This document shows, in pieces, positions 1-6,611 of a stretch of DNA of 10,385 nt. The position numbers were made by a program, and so were the translations under genes. Where the stretch lies: positions 1 through 10,385 of the forward strand of contig UQUH01000056.1 in NCBI GenBank assembly GCA_900544245.1, in the 5' to 3' direction. Each line of letters starts with the position of its first letter. The first letter of the stretch is position 1. The notes under the pieces are model-generated. The model worked only from the letters and a program-made list of their open reading frames with translations, did not search any database and was not told the DNA's origin. The DNA comes from an uncultured Coriobacteriaceae bacterium. Its GTDB lineage: Bacteria; Actinomycetota; Coriobacteriia; Coriobacteriales; QAMH01.

Positions 1-1
1 C

Positions 2-1201
2 TGGCTCGACGCATCCGGCGCGGTGCACAGGGGATGGGCGCTCGTGGGCGGCACCTGGTACTACCTCGATCCGGCCGACGGCGGCGTCATGAGGACCGGC
101 AGGTACAGGGTCGGCAGTGCCTGGTACGTATCTGCTCCGTCGGGCGCGATGTACGCGAACGGCTGGGCACCGCTGGGCTCCGACTGGTACTACGCCTCAG
201 CGTCCGGTGCCTTGGCGAGTGGTTGGGTATGCCCTGGGGGCACGTGGTACTACCTGAATCCCAAGGACGGCAACGTCATGCTCCACGATTGCATCGAGAC
301 CATCGATGGGGACCGCTACTCGTTTGCCCATAGCGGCGCGATGCACGCCAACTGCCAGATAAAGCTTGAGGATGACAAGTGCGGCTATGCGGCGTCCTCG
401 GGACGAATCACGCAGATTGGTGTCTTCAAAGACGGCAGCGTCGTCTTGCAAGACGTCAAGGGAAATCCCCTCAAGAGGGGCTGGCATGCTCTTGCGGGCA
501 AATGGTTTTACAGCGCAGATGACGCCGGTTCCATGAAGACCGGCTGGCTTCAGGACGGCGGCAGGTGGTATTGGCTCGAATCCGACGGGGCGATGGCGAC
601 GAGCGCGTGGGTTGACGGTGGCAAGTACTATGTCGGTGCCGATGGCGTCTGGGCACCGGTCAACATCATTCAGGACATTCGCTGGCAGCTATCGCACGGC
701 TCGAAACCAGCCCAATACCAGAAATACATCGTCTTGCACGACACCGAAGGTGGCGGTTCCCCGCAAAACGTCATCGAAGGCTGGGCGAGCAACGGACAGC
801 GCGTCGCTGCGCACTTCGTGGTGGGCAAGGACGGAACCGTCGTCCAGTGCGTGCCGATGGACAACATCGCCCATCATGCGGGATACGGCAATCGCGGCTA
901 TAACGCCCAGTTTGGCGTGCCCGAAGACGGGCGCGATGACAAGCGCGGGACGAGCAGTTATGACTATGGCATGAACGGCTATTCGATCGGCATCGAACTT
1001 GTCCATGAAGGATGGTCCGGCGAAAGATATCCTGAAGCTCAGCTGGATGCTCTTGACAGGCTCATCGCGTATATCGATTCCTGCTACGGGTTCCAGAGCA
1101 CCATCATCGATCACAAGATGTGGGCGTACGGCAACTCGGACACTTCGGCGGAGTTTGCGGGCTACCTCGCCAACTACCGCAGCAAGCGGACGCATCGCTA
1201 A
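2..1201 (+). CDS. Cell-wall-binding repeat protein with C-terminal N-acetylmuramoyl-L-alanine amidase (Amidase_2/PGRP fold), 5' partial
   Basis: The frame is open to the left edge, so the true start, and presumably a signal peptide, lies outside the window; the GTG at 23 is inside a repeat and is not a start. The visible 399 residues begin with about nine to ten choline/glucan-binding-type repeats of about 20 residues (pattern GW..GG.WYYL...DG.M.TG), roughly residues 8-220. The C-terminal ~170 residues form an Amidase_2 domain. Likely zinc ligands, counted from the first full codon, are His246 (VLHDTEGG), His371 (IIDHKMW) and Asp380 (NSDTSAEF), matching the His-His-Asp arrangement of AmpD-type amidases. 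The family cleaves the bond between N-acetylmuramic acid and L-alanine in peptidoglycan; the repeats would anchor the enzyme to the wall. It converges on a paralogous hydrolase gene 51 bases away. Its role (autolysis, daughter-cell separation or competition) cannot be read from sequence. The amidase assignment is firm; the repeat ligand is unknown. Confidence 0.9.
   Translation, partial: WLDASGAVHRGWALVGGTWYYLDPADGGVMRTGRYRVGSAWYVSAPSGAMYANGWAPLGSDWYYASASGALASGWVCPGGTWYYLNPKDGNVMLHDCIETIDGDRYSFAHSGAMHANCQIKLEDDKCGYAASSGRITQIGVFKDGSVVLQDVKGNPLKRGWHALAGKWFYSADDAGSMKTGWLQDGGRWYWLESDGAMATSAWVDGGKYYVGADGVWAPVNIIQDIRWQLSHGSKPAQYQKYIVLHDTEGGGSPQNVIEGWASNGQRVAAHFVVGKDGTVVQCVPMDNIAHHAGYGNRGYNAQFGVPEDGRDDKRGTSSYDYGMNGYSIGIELVHEGWSGERYPEAQLDALDRLIAYIDSCYGFQSTIIDHKMWAYGNSDTSAEFAGYLANYRSKRTHR
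32..595 (+). repeat. Wall-binding repeat array, copy 1 of an inverted paralogous pair
   Basis: This stretch encodes the repeat array from GWALVGG to ESDGAM. It aligns residue by residue, with only single-residue gaps, to the array encoded on the opposite strand at about 1700-2260 of the neighbouring hydrolase. Landmarks in the same order in both are a WYYL unit, a GAMYAN.W unit, a WYYA.ASGA unit, a SF..SGAM unit, a repeat lacking the aromatic pair (QIGV.K.G.VVLQD) and a WHxLAxxWFY unit. Some DNA is still nearly identical, for example the 14 bases coding GAMYA. The pair therefore forms a diverged inverted repeat of about 560 bases. Confidence 0.8.
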
Positions 1202-1252
1202 GGTTGCGGTGGCGGGATGGCGCTCCCTGCGGTCGATGGTTTCAGTGTTGTC

Positions 1253-2860
1253 CTAGCGGAACGCCCAGCCGCACTTCGCCGTATAGGTGGTCTGGTAATA
1301 AGCCAACCAGTCCGATAGGGAAGTGGTCTCGATCGTGTTCGTGTTATGGCGAACCAGGCCATTACCCATGTAGATCGCGACGTGGCCGTATATCTGTCCC
1401 AAGCCAGTCCTCGTATGAGAGGGCACGGCGATGATCATGCCGGGTTCCATGAAATCCAAGTCTGAGATGTTGCAGTACTTCCAGTACAGGTCACAGGCAT
1501 TGCCGTCAGGGTGCGGGTACCCCGCGTTCACGTAGACGTAGTTGGTCCACTTGGCGCAGTAGCCGTTGCCCTGATAGGGGGTGCGGTCGACAGCGGCGAG
1601 GAGCCTTTCGCTGGCAGCGGCATTCATGTACGGACGCTCGGTTAGCGCTCCGCTAGCGGCGAAGTAATAGGGCTTGCCGTCGATGGTGTGGGTTCCGGTG
1701 AGCATCGCTCCCGATGCGTCGAGATAGTACTTGGCGCCATCGAGTTCGAGCCATCCTGTATGCAGGATGCCGGTCTTTGCCTCTCCGTAGAACCATCGGT
1801 CCGCAAGGTAATGCCAGCCGGTTAAGACAGTGCCGCTTGCGTCCTGGAGGACAACTTTTCCGTTTTTGCAGACGCCGATCTGCAGCGCGGCGCCCGAAGC
1901 GGTGGCGTAGCGATAGGTGCCGTCGTTCGTGTCGACTTTGCAGAACGTGCGCATGGCGCCACTATTGTCGAAAGAGTACAGGGCGCCTTCGATGGTCCTG
2001 TTCGTGGCGACGACCATCAGGCCATCCTTCTCGGGGTCGAGCCAGTACCAATGGCCGCCCGTGTACAACCATCCCGTCATGGGAGCGCCGGACGCCGTGG
2101 CGTAGTACCAGTCCGCGCCGACGGGAGCCCAGGCGTTTGCGTACATCGCGCCTGACGCATCTGACACGTACCAGGTGCCCCCGACTTTATAGCGTCCGGT
2201 CTTCATGGCGCCGTCATCGGGATTGAGGTAATACCACCTATTGCCGAGGTATGCCCAGCCCGTGTGCTTCCTACCCGAGGCGTTCAGGTAATACCAGGTA
2301 TCCCCGTCCTTGTGCCACCCGGTCTTCATGGCGCCCGAGGCAGTGACGAAGTACTCCGCATTGCCGTCATCGATCCAGGAATCCGCCGCCATCAGGCCGT
2401 TTTTGGTTGGATCGAGCCAATACCATGCACCGCCCACGCACAGCCAACCGGTCTTGGGCTTGTCAGCGATCGAGGTGAAGTAGTACCAGCTGCCATCAGC
2501 TGTCCGGTACCAGCCCGCCGAGGTGGGATTGAGGGCGTTCTCATCGGGCGTCGTCTGGGGTTTGGAATCGGGTGTGTCCCCCGGCTCGGGCGCCAGCGTG
2601 CCCGACGCGCTTACTTGGCCGGTTATCTGGACATCGTGGGTCATGTCGCCTTTTGAGGGAGCGTCGATGCCGATGCGGTGCGCGAGTGCGCCGGACGTGT
2701 GATTCTGCTCTTCCTGCGCCATCTCGCGGGTCGAAGCGGGCTCATTTGCCATCTCGTCATCGGCGTGCGCGTAGCCGGCCATTCCAAAGGCGCTTGCGCA
2801 GACGAGGACGAAAGAGAGGATGAGGGAGATCCTGACTTGATGAAAGACGTGAGAGAGCAT
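1253..2860 (-). CDS. Secreted cell-wall-binding repeat protein with C-terminal CHAP/NlpC-P60-like cysteine peptidase domain
   Basis: This is a complete 535-residue protein. Residues 1-33 are a signal peptide (basic start, hydrophobic core, AHA cleavage site before DDEM), so it is exported. Residues 34-115 are a polar, proline-rich linker with no recognisable domain. Residues 116 to about 405 are wall-binding repeats (GWYRTADGSWYYF, GWLCVGGAWYWL and so on). The last ~120 residues look like a CHAP or NlpC/P60 papain-like hydrolase, with probable nucleophile Cys435 (GNGYCAKWTNYVY) and His493 (YGHVAIYMGNG); His505 or a nearby polar residue may complete the site. Such domains cut stem peptides or the amide at muramic acid; which one is not decided here. 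The start is supported by an AGGAG ribosome site (minus strand, 2871-2875) ten bases upstream. It is convergent with the amidase gene and divergent from feoAB. The exact catalytic subfamily is less certain than the overall architecture. Confidence 0.88.
   Translation of the reverse strand: MLSHVFHQVRISLILSFVLVCASAFGMAGYAHADDEMANEPASTREMAQEEQNHTSGALAHRIGIDAPSKGDMTHDVQITGQVSASGTLAPEPGDTPDSKPQTTPDENALNPTSAGWYRTADGSWYYFTSIADKPKTGWLCVGGAWYWLDPTKNGLMAADSWIDDGNAEYFVTASGAMKTGWHKDGDTWYYLNASGRKHTGWAYLGNRWYYLNPDDGAMKTGRYKVGGTWYVSDASGAMYANAWAPVGADWYYATASGAPMTGWLYTGGHWYWLDPEKDGLMVVATNRTIEGALYSFDNSGAMRTFCKVDTNDGTYRYATASGAALQIGVCKNGKVVLQDASGTVLTGWHYLADRWFYGEAKTGILHTGWLELDGAKYYLDASGAMLTGTHTIDGKPYYFAASGALTERPYMNAAASERLLAAVDRTPYQGNGYCAKWTNYVYVNAGYPHPDGNACDLYWKYCNISDLDFMEPGMIIAVPSHTRTGLGQIYGHVAIYMGNGLVRHNTNTIETTSLSDWLAYYQTTYTAKCGWAFR
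1700..2260 (-). repeat. Wall-binding repeat array, copy 2 of an inverted paralogous pair
   Basis: This encodes the repeats from GWAYLGN to LDASGAM in the cysteine-peptidase hydrolase. It is collinear with the array at 32-595 in the convergent amidase gene, including the atypical central repeat QIGVCKNGKVVLQD. About six further repeats lie N-terminal to it (2260-2520). The equivalent part of copy 1, if it exists, is outside the window. Confidence 0.8.
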
Positions 2861-2883
2861 GATGTCCGCACTCCTGGAAGAGT

Positions 2884-2903
2884 CATTTTCGCTACATTTC
2901 GCT
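2884..2903 (-). repeat. Tandem 10-base direct repeat in the leader of the hydrolase gene
   Basis: On the plus strand two adjacent 10-mers, CATTTTCGCT and ACATTTCGCT, share the core ATTT(T)CGCT. Read on the minus strand they are AGCGAAATGT and AGCGAAAATG, one helical turn apart. They lie just downstream of the presumed -10 box and upstream of the ribosome site, a usual place for a repressor to sit. No known regulator motif is recognised. Confidence 0.45.
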
Positions 2904-2907
2904 GCGG

Positions 2908-2913
2908 ATTATA
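2908..2913 (-). promoter_or_regulatory. Probable -10 box for the CHAP/NlpC-like hydrolase gene
   Basis: Read on the minus strand this is an exact TATAAT, about 48 bases upstream of the ATG. No convincing -35 box is seen 16-18 bases upstream (the 17-base position reads CGTTCG), so an activator or an alternative start is possible. The site is in the intergenic region on the correct side of the gene. Confidence 0.5.
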
Positions 2914-3031
2914 CGCCCCGCAAGAGGTCGCGAACGGCACTCTCGGTGCGCGGTGACCTGTCGTCTCGGTGTGGCGAGAAAGCTGGCATCTGGCACGCAT
3001 CACTTCTCGCGGTCCATTGCTTGCTTTCAGC

Positions 3032-3040
3032 TGCTATCAT
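3032..3040 (+). promoter_or_regulatory. Probable extended -10 promoter of feoAB
   Basis: The bases TGCTATCAT fit the extended -10 pattern TG-N-TATAAT with a single mismatch. Extended -10 promoters often do without a good -35 box, and none is obvious here. Transcription would begin near 3047, giving a leader of about 20 bases that contains the GGAGAG ribosome site (3055-3060) six bases before the GTG start. Confidence 0.55.
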
Positions 3041-3050
3041 GAAATTGATA
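3035..3050 (+). promoter_or_regulatory. Inverted repeat overlapping the feoAB -10 box, candidate operator
   Basis: TATCA and TGATA form perfect 5-base arms around a 6-base spacer (TGAAAT). The left arm is inside the -10 box and the right arm covers the likely transcription start, so a bound protein would block initiation. Feo genes are commonly repressed by Fur or DtxR-family proteins when iron is plentiful. This site does not match the classical Fur or DtxR consensus, so the regulator is not named. Confidence 0.4.
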
Positions 3051-3066
3051 CCTCGGAGAGATAAAC

Positions 3067-5541
3067 GTGACGGACGAACAGACCTCATATTCGATGATTG
3101 ACCCGACTGGGTGTGACGTACCACGCACGCTCGACGAGCTGCCCATGGGTGCATCTGCCGTCATCACGAGCGTCGACTGTGATTCTAACCAGCTGCGTCA
3201 GCACATCTTCGACATGGGCCTCACACCGGGCGTGCGCGTCACGGTGCAGAAGGAGGCGCCGCTCGGCGACCCGATTCAGCTGTGCCTACGTGGCTACGAG
3301 CTCACGATCCGCAAGGCGGACGCTGCGCAGATCTCGATTGGCGACGTCGACGAGAACCCAGGCGACCGCGAGGAGCCCGTTGCCAAGATGAACACCTCGG
3401 ATCCGGTGCTGGCTTCCGAGACGCTACACCCCTCCTTTGGCGAGGAAGACGTCAACGGCGCCTTGAGAGATGGTGCCGACGAGCGTTACCGTCCTCGACC
3501 GGGCGAACATGCCATTCCGGCTAACAGGCCGGTCAACTTCGCGCTCGTTGGCAACCAGAATGCGGGCAAGACGACGCTCTTCAACGCGCTGACCGGTTCG
3601 AACCAGCACGTTGGGAACTTTCCGGGCGTGACGGTCGACCGCAAGGACGGCACCATACGCAACCATCCCGAGGCGACGGTGACCGACCTTCCGGGCATCT
3701 ACTCGCTGTCGCCCTACACGAGCGAGGAAATCGTCTCGCGGCAGTTCGTGCTCGACGAGAAGCCCGACGCCATCATCGACATCGTCGACGGTACGAACAC
3801 CGAGCGCAACCTCTACCTGAGCCTGCAGCTCATGGAACTCGACGTGCCACTCGTCATCGCCCTCAACATGATGGATGAGGTCGTGGCAAACGGCGGTAGC
3901 ATCGACGTCAACGTGCTCGAGGCAGAGCTCGGCGTTCCCGTCGTGCCCATCTCGGCCGCAAACGACCAGGGCATCGACGAGCTCGTCGAGCACGCGCTCG
4001 TCACCGCGCGCAAGCAGCTACGTCCCGGTCGCGTCGACTTCTGCGAGCCCGATGGTCCCGATGGGGGTGCGGTGCACCGTTGCATCCACGGCGTCATGCA
4101 CCTCATCGAGGACCATGCGCTCCGCGCCGACCTGCCGCTGCGCTTCGCTGCGACCAAGCTCATCGAAGGCGACTCGCTCGTGACCGGGGCGCTCGCCCTC
4201 GATGCCAACGAGCTCGATGCCGTCGAGCACATCGTCGCGCAGATGGAGAGCGAGACCGGCGTTGACCGCATGGCCGCCATCAGCGACATGCGCTTCACCT
4301 TCATCGAGAGGACGTGCGCCAAGTGCGTGTGGCGTCCCCGCATGTCGCGCGAACACGAACATTCCCTCAAGGCCGATCGCATCCTGACGGGCAAGTACAC
4401 GGCCATCCCCATGTTCATCCTCATTATGGCCGTCGTCTTCTGGCTGACCTTCAACGTGGTCGGCCAGCCGCTCTCGGATTTGTTGGGCGAGGGCATCGAA
4501 TGGCTCACGCAGGCCGTACGCGACGGACTCGATTCGCTCGAGGTCAATCCGCTCGTCATCTCGCTCGTCTGCGACGGCGTGTTTCCCGGCGTGGGCACCG
4601 TTCTCTCGTTCCTGCCCATCATCGTCGTGCTGTTCCTCCTGCTCTCCGCTCTCGAGGACACGGGTTACATGGCCCGTGTGGCCTTCTTCATGGACAAGCT
4701 CCTGCGCAAGCTCGGCTTGTCGGGACGCAGCTTCGTGCCGCTCATCATGGGGTTCGGTTGCAGTGTGCCGGCCATCATGGCGACACGTACCCTTCCTTCC
4801 GAGCATGACCGGCGCATGACCATCATGCTCGTTCCGTTCATGAGCTGCTCGGCCAAGCTGCCCGTCTACGCGTTGCTCTGCGGCTTCTTCTTCGCCCAGT
4901 ACGCCGCGCTCGCCATGCTGTCGCTATACCTGCTCGGCATCGTCGTCGGCATCCTGGCCGCCGTCGTGCTCAGTCGTACGGTGTTTCGCGGCGATCCCGT
5001 CCCCTTCGTGATGGAGCTTCCCAACTACCGTCTGCCGAGCGTGGGCACCGTGTGCCGTCTGGCCTGGGACAAGGCGAAGGAGTTCGCGAAGAAGGCGTTC
5101 ACGGTCGTGTTCGTCGCTACGATCATCATCTGGTTCTTGCAGACCTTCGACGTGCGCTTCAACGTCGTCGCCGACCAGACCCAGAGCATGCTCGCGGGCA
5201 TCGGTACGGTCTTCGCGCCCATCTTCGCGCCGCTTGGATTTGGCGACTGGCGTGCCGCGACGGCGGTGCTCACGGGATTCATGGCCAAGGAAAACGTCAT
5301 CTCGACCATCACGCAGCTCGTCGGCGGCAACCTCGCCTTGCTCACGACGATCTTCACGCCGCTCGCGGCCTACAGCTTCCTCGTGTTCGTGCTGCTCTAC
5401 ACGCCCTGCGTCATGTCGATCATCACGGTGAAAGGAGAGCTCGGTGGCAAGTACGCGGCGGCCATCGTGGTCGTGCAATGCGTCATCGCGTGGCTCGTCG
5501 CCTTCGTCGTGCATGGCATCGGGTTGCTGCTGGGGCTATGA
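3067..5541 (+). CDS. feoB: Fused ferrous iron transport protein FeoA-FeoB
   Basis: This 824-residue inner-membrane protein imports Fe(II). Residues about 20-92 are a FeoA (SH3-like) domain (LDELPMG, MGLTPGVRV, PLGDPIQL, LTIRKADA). After a linker of about 65 residues comes the FeoB G domain: G1 GNQNAGKT (162-169), G3 DLPG (207-210), G4 NMMD (267-270) and G5 SAA (296-298). A helical region follows, with a CAKC motif near residue 418, then the membrane part from about residue 435. This contains the two conserved pore segments GFGCSVPAIMATR (Cys565) and FMSCSAKLPVY (Cys594). FeoA and FeoB are usually separate proteins; fusions are known in some anaerobes. The GTG start is chosen because GGAGAG lies six bases upstream; an internal ATG at residue 10 is less likely. 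No feoC is adjacent. It is divergent from the hydrolase gene and convergent with the glycosyltransferase cluster. All key motifs are intact. Confidence 0.97.
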   Translation: MTDEQTSYSMIDPTGCDVPRTLDELPMGASAVITSVDCDSNQLRQHIFDMGLTPGVRVTVQKEAPLGDPIQLCLRGYELTIRKADAAQISIGDVDENPGDREEPVAKMNTSDPVLASETLHPSFGEEDVNGALRDGADERYRPRPGEHAIPANRPVNFALVGNQNAGKTTLFNALTGSNQHVGNFPGVTVDRKDGTIRNHPEATVTDLPGIYSLSPYTSEEIVSRQFVLDEKPDAIIDIVDGTNTERNLYLSLQLMELDVPLVIALNMMDEVVANGGSIDVNVLEAELGVPVVPISAANDQGIDELVEHALVTARKQLRPGRVDFCEPDGPDGGAVHRCIHGVMHLIEDHALRADLPLRFAATKLIEGDSLVTGALALDANELDAVEHIVAQMESETGVDRMAAISDMRFTFIERTCAKCVWRPRMSREHEHSLKADRILTGKYTAIPMFILIMAVVFWLTFNVVGQPLSDLLGEGIEWLTQAVRDGLDSLEVNPLVISLVCDGVFPGVGTVLSFLPIIVVLFLLLSALEDTGYMARVAFFMDKLLRKLGLSGRSFVPLIMGFGCSVPAIMATRTLPSEHDRRMTIMLVPFMSCSAKLPVYALLCGFFFAQYAALAMLSLYLLGIVVGILAAVVLSRTVFRGDPVPFVMELPNYRLPSVGTVCRLAWDKAKEFAKKAFTVVFVATIIIWFLQTFDVRFNVVADQTQSMLAGIGTVFAPIFAPLGFGDWRAATAVLTGFMAKENVISTITQLVGGNLALLTTIFTPLAAYSFLVFVLLYTPCVMSIITVKGELGGKYAAAIVVVQCVIAWLVAFVVHGIGLLLGL

Positions 5542-5569
5542 GACAGGCTGGTCTGACCAACTGTCTCAT
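5538..5569 (+). terminator. Hairpin between convergent feoAB and GT2 genes, probable bidirectional terminator
   Basis: ATGAGACAG (5538-5546) and CTGTCTCAT (5561-5569) form a perfect 9-base stem. Inside it, TGGT and ACCA form a second 4-base stem around a CTG loop. The hairpin includes the feoAB stop codon (5539-5541) and ends four bases before the stop codon of the convergent glycosyltransferase gene, so it could serve both. No run of T follows on either strand, so it is not a classical Rho-independent terminator; it may instead be an mRNA 3' end stabiliser. Confidence 0.55.
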
Positions 5570-5573
5570 CTGC

Positions 5574-6557
5574 TTACTCCCACGTGCGCTTTTCGATGAT
5601 GTAGCGCGGGCGCTCCTTGACCTCGAGGTAAATCTTGCCGATGTATTCCCCGATTACGCCAAGCGCTAGAAGCTGGACGCCGCCAAGCAGGCTGATCATG
5701 CACACGAGACTCACCCAGCCCGTGACATTCGACCCGATGATGAGCGACACCAGGGCCCAGATTATGCCGGCAAAGCCTATGAGCGAAAAGGCGATGCCCA
5801 ACCCCGAGATAATGCGGATTGGCTTGATGGACAAGCTGGTGATTCCGTTGATGGCCAACGCGCACATCTTCTTGAAGGGGTAGTGGGTGTCTCCCGCTTG
5901 GCGCGCGGTACGGTCATATTCGACGGTGTCCGACTTGAATCCAAGCTGCGGCACGATGCCTCGCAAGAACAAGTTGACTTCCTTGTATTCGGATAGCGCG
6001 TCGAGTGCCGCAGACCCCATCAACCGGTAATCGGCGTGATTGAAGACCGTCTCGACCTCCATCTTGTCAAGCAGCTTGTAGAATGCCTCGGCGCTCATTC
6101 GCTTGAATGTGGTGTCCGAATCCCGACTGGAACGTACGCCGTAGACGATTTCCGCGCCTACCCTGTGCTTGTCAAGCATCTCGTCGATGGCGCTGATATC
6201 GTCCTGACCGTCGCAGTCCATGGAGATGACGGCGTCTGCGTGCAATCGCGCCTCCATCAATCCCGCCAGAAGGGCGTTTTGATGCCCTCGGTTGCGCGAC
6301 AGGGACAGACCCTCGCAGCATTTCTGCGTGGCGGCAAGGTTTTGGATGATTTCCCAGGTGTCATCCTTCGAGCCGTCGTCGACAAAGCAGACCGTGCTTT
6401 TCTCCGAGACCTTGCCTTCGTTGATGAGCTCGTTCATTTTCTGAAGGAACATGGGGGCCGTTATCGGCAGGACTTCCTGTTCGTTGAAACAGGGCACGAC
6501 AATCCATAGCGTTGGCGATGAGTTTCTTGCGCTGTCTTGGTTCGAGTCGTGCATCAT
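5574..6557 (-). CDS. Polyprenyl-phosphate glycosyltransferase, GT2 family (GtrB/DPM1-like)
   Basis: This 327-residue protein has an N-terminal cytosolic GT-A domain and two C-terminal membrane helices. Visible motifs are VVPCFNE (residues 20-26), VDDGSKDDT (59-67), LSRNRGHQNA (86-95) and the metal/nucleotide site DCDGQDD (114-120). The helices are at about 239-265 and 271-297, and the tail EYIGKIYLEVKERPRYI is typical of GtrB/YfdH and ArnC-like enzymes. The family transfers a sugar from a nucleotide donor to undecaprenyl phosphate on the inner face of the membrane; the sugar cannot be told from sequence. It is the last gene of the minus-strand cluster, 54 bases after the GT-C gene that could use its product. 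Two ATG codons stand in a row at the start (6557 and 6554), with an AGGAT-like ribosome site a few bases upstream. No GtrA-like flippase gene is present. Confidence 0.92.
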   Translation of the reverse strand: MMHDSNQDSARNSSPTLWIVVPCFNEQEVLPITAPMFLQKMNELINEGKVSEKSTVCFVDDGSKDDTWEIIQNLAATQKCCEGLSLSRNRGHQNALLAGLMEARLHADAVISMDCDGQDDISAIDEMLDKHRVGAEIVYGVRSSRDSDTTFKRMSAEAFYKLLDKMEVETVFNHADYRLMGSAALDALSEYKEVNLFLRGIVPQLGFKSDTVEYDRTARQAGDTHYPFKKMCALAINGITSLSIKPIRIISGLGIAFSLIGFAGIIWALVSLIIGSNVTGWVSLVCMISLLGGVQLLALGVIGEYIGKIYLEVKERPRYIIEKRTWE

Positions 6558-6611
6558 GTGTCATCCTGCTTCGATGTCGTTTCTGCCCATGCCATTCTAT
6601 CCCGAAAACGA

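Noticed and set aside
23..25. GTG as the start of the amidase gene
   Set aside because: The reading frame continues upstream to the window edge and encodes more of the same repeat (WLDASGA), so the gene is truncated by the window.
1208..1226. Weak GC-rich stem-loop (GCGGGA ... TCCCTGC) between the convergent hydrolase genes
   Set aside because: The stem is short and needs a bulge, and no T run follows on either strand, so I do not call a terminator.
2964..3010. Inverted repeats upstream of feoAB (TCTCG/CGAGA at 2964-2979 and GCGAGAA/TTCTCGC at 2974-3010)
   Set aside because: The arms are short, overlap each other and lie upstream of the likely promoter with wide spacing. They could be regulatory but there is no further support.
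4018..4806. 262-residue open frame on the minus strand within feoAB
   Set aside because: It is antisense to the conserved FeoB coding sequence, rich in His, Asp and Glu as expected of a shadow frame, with no recognisable domain.
5052..5669. 205-residue plus-strand frame overlapping the end of feoAB
   Set aside because: It is an Arg/His-rich alternative frame of the FeoB membrane region and has no motif; its tail merely crosses the hairpin.
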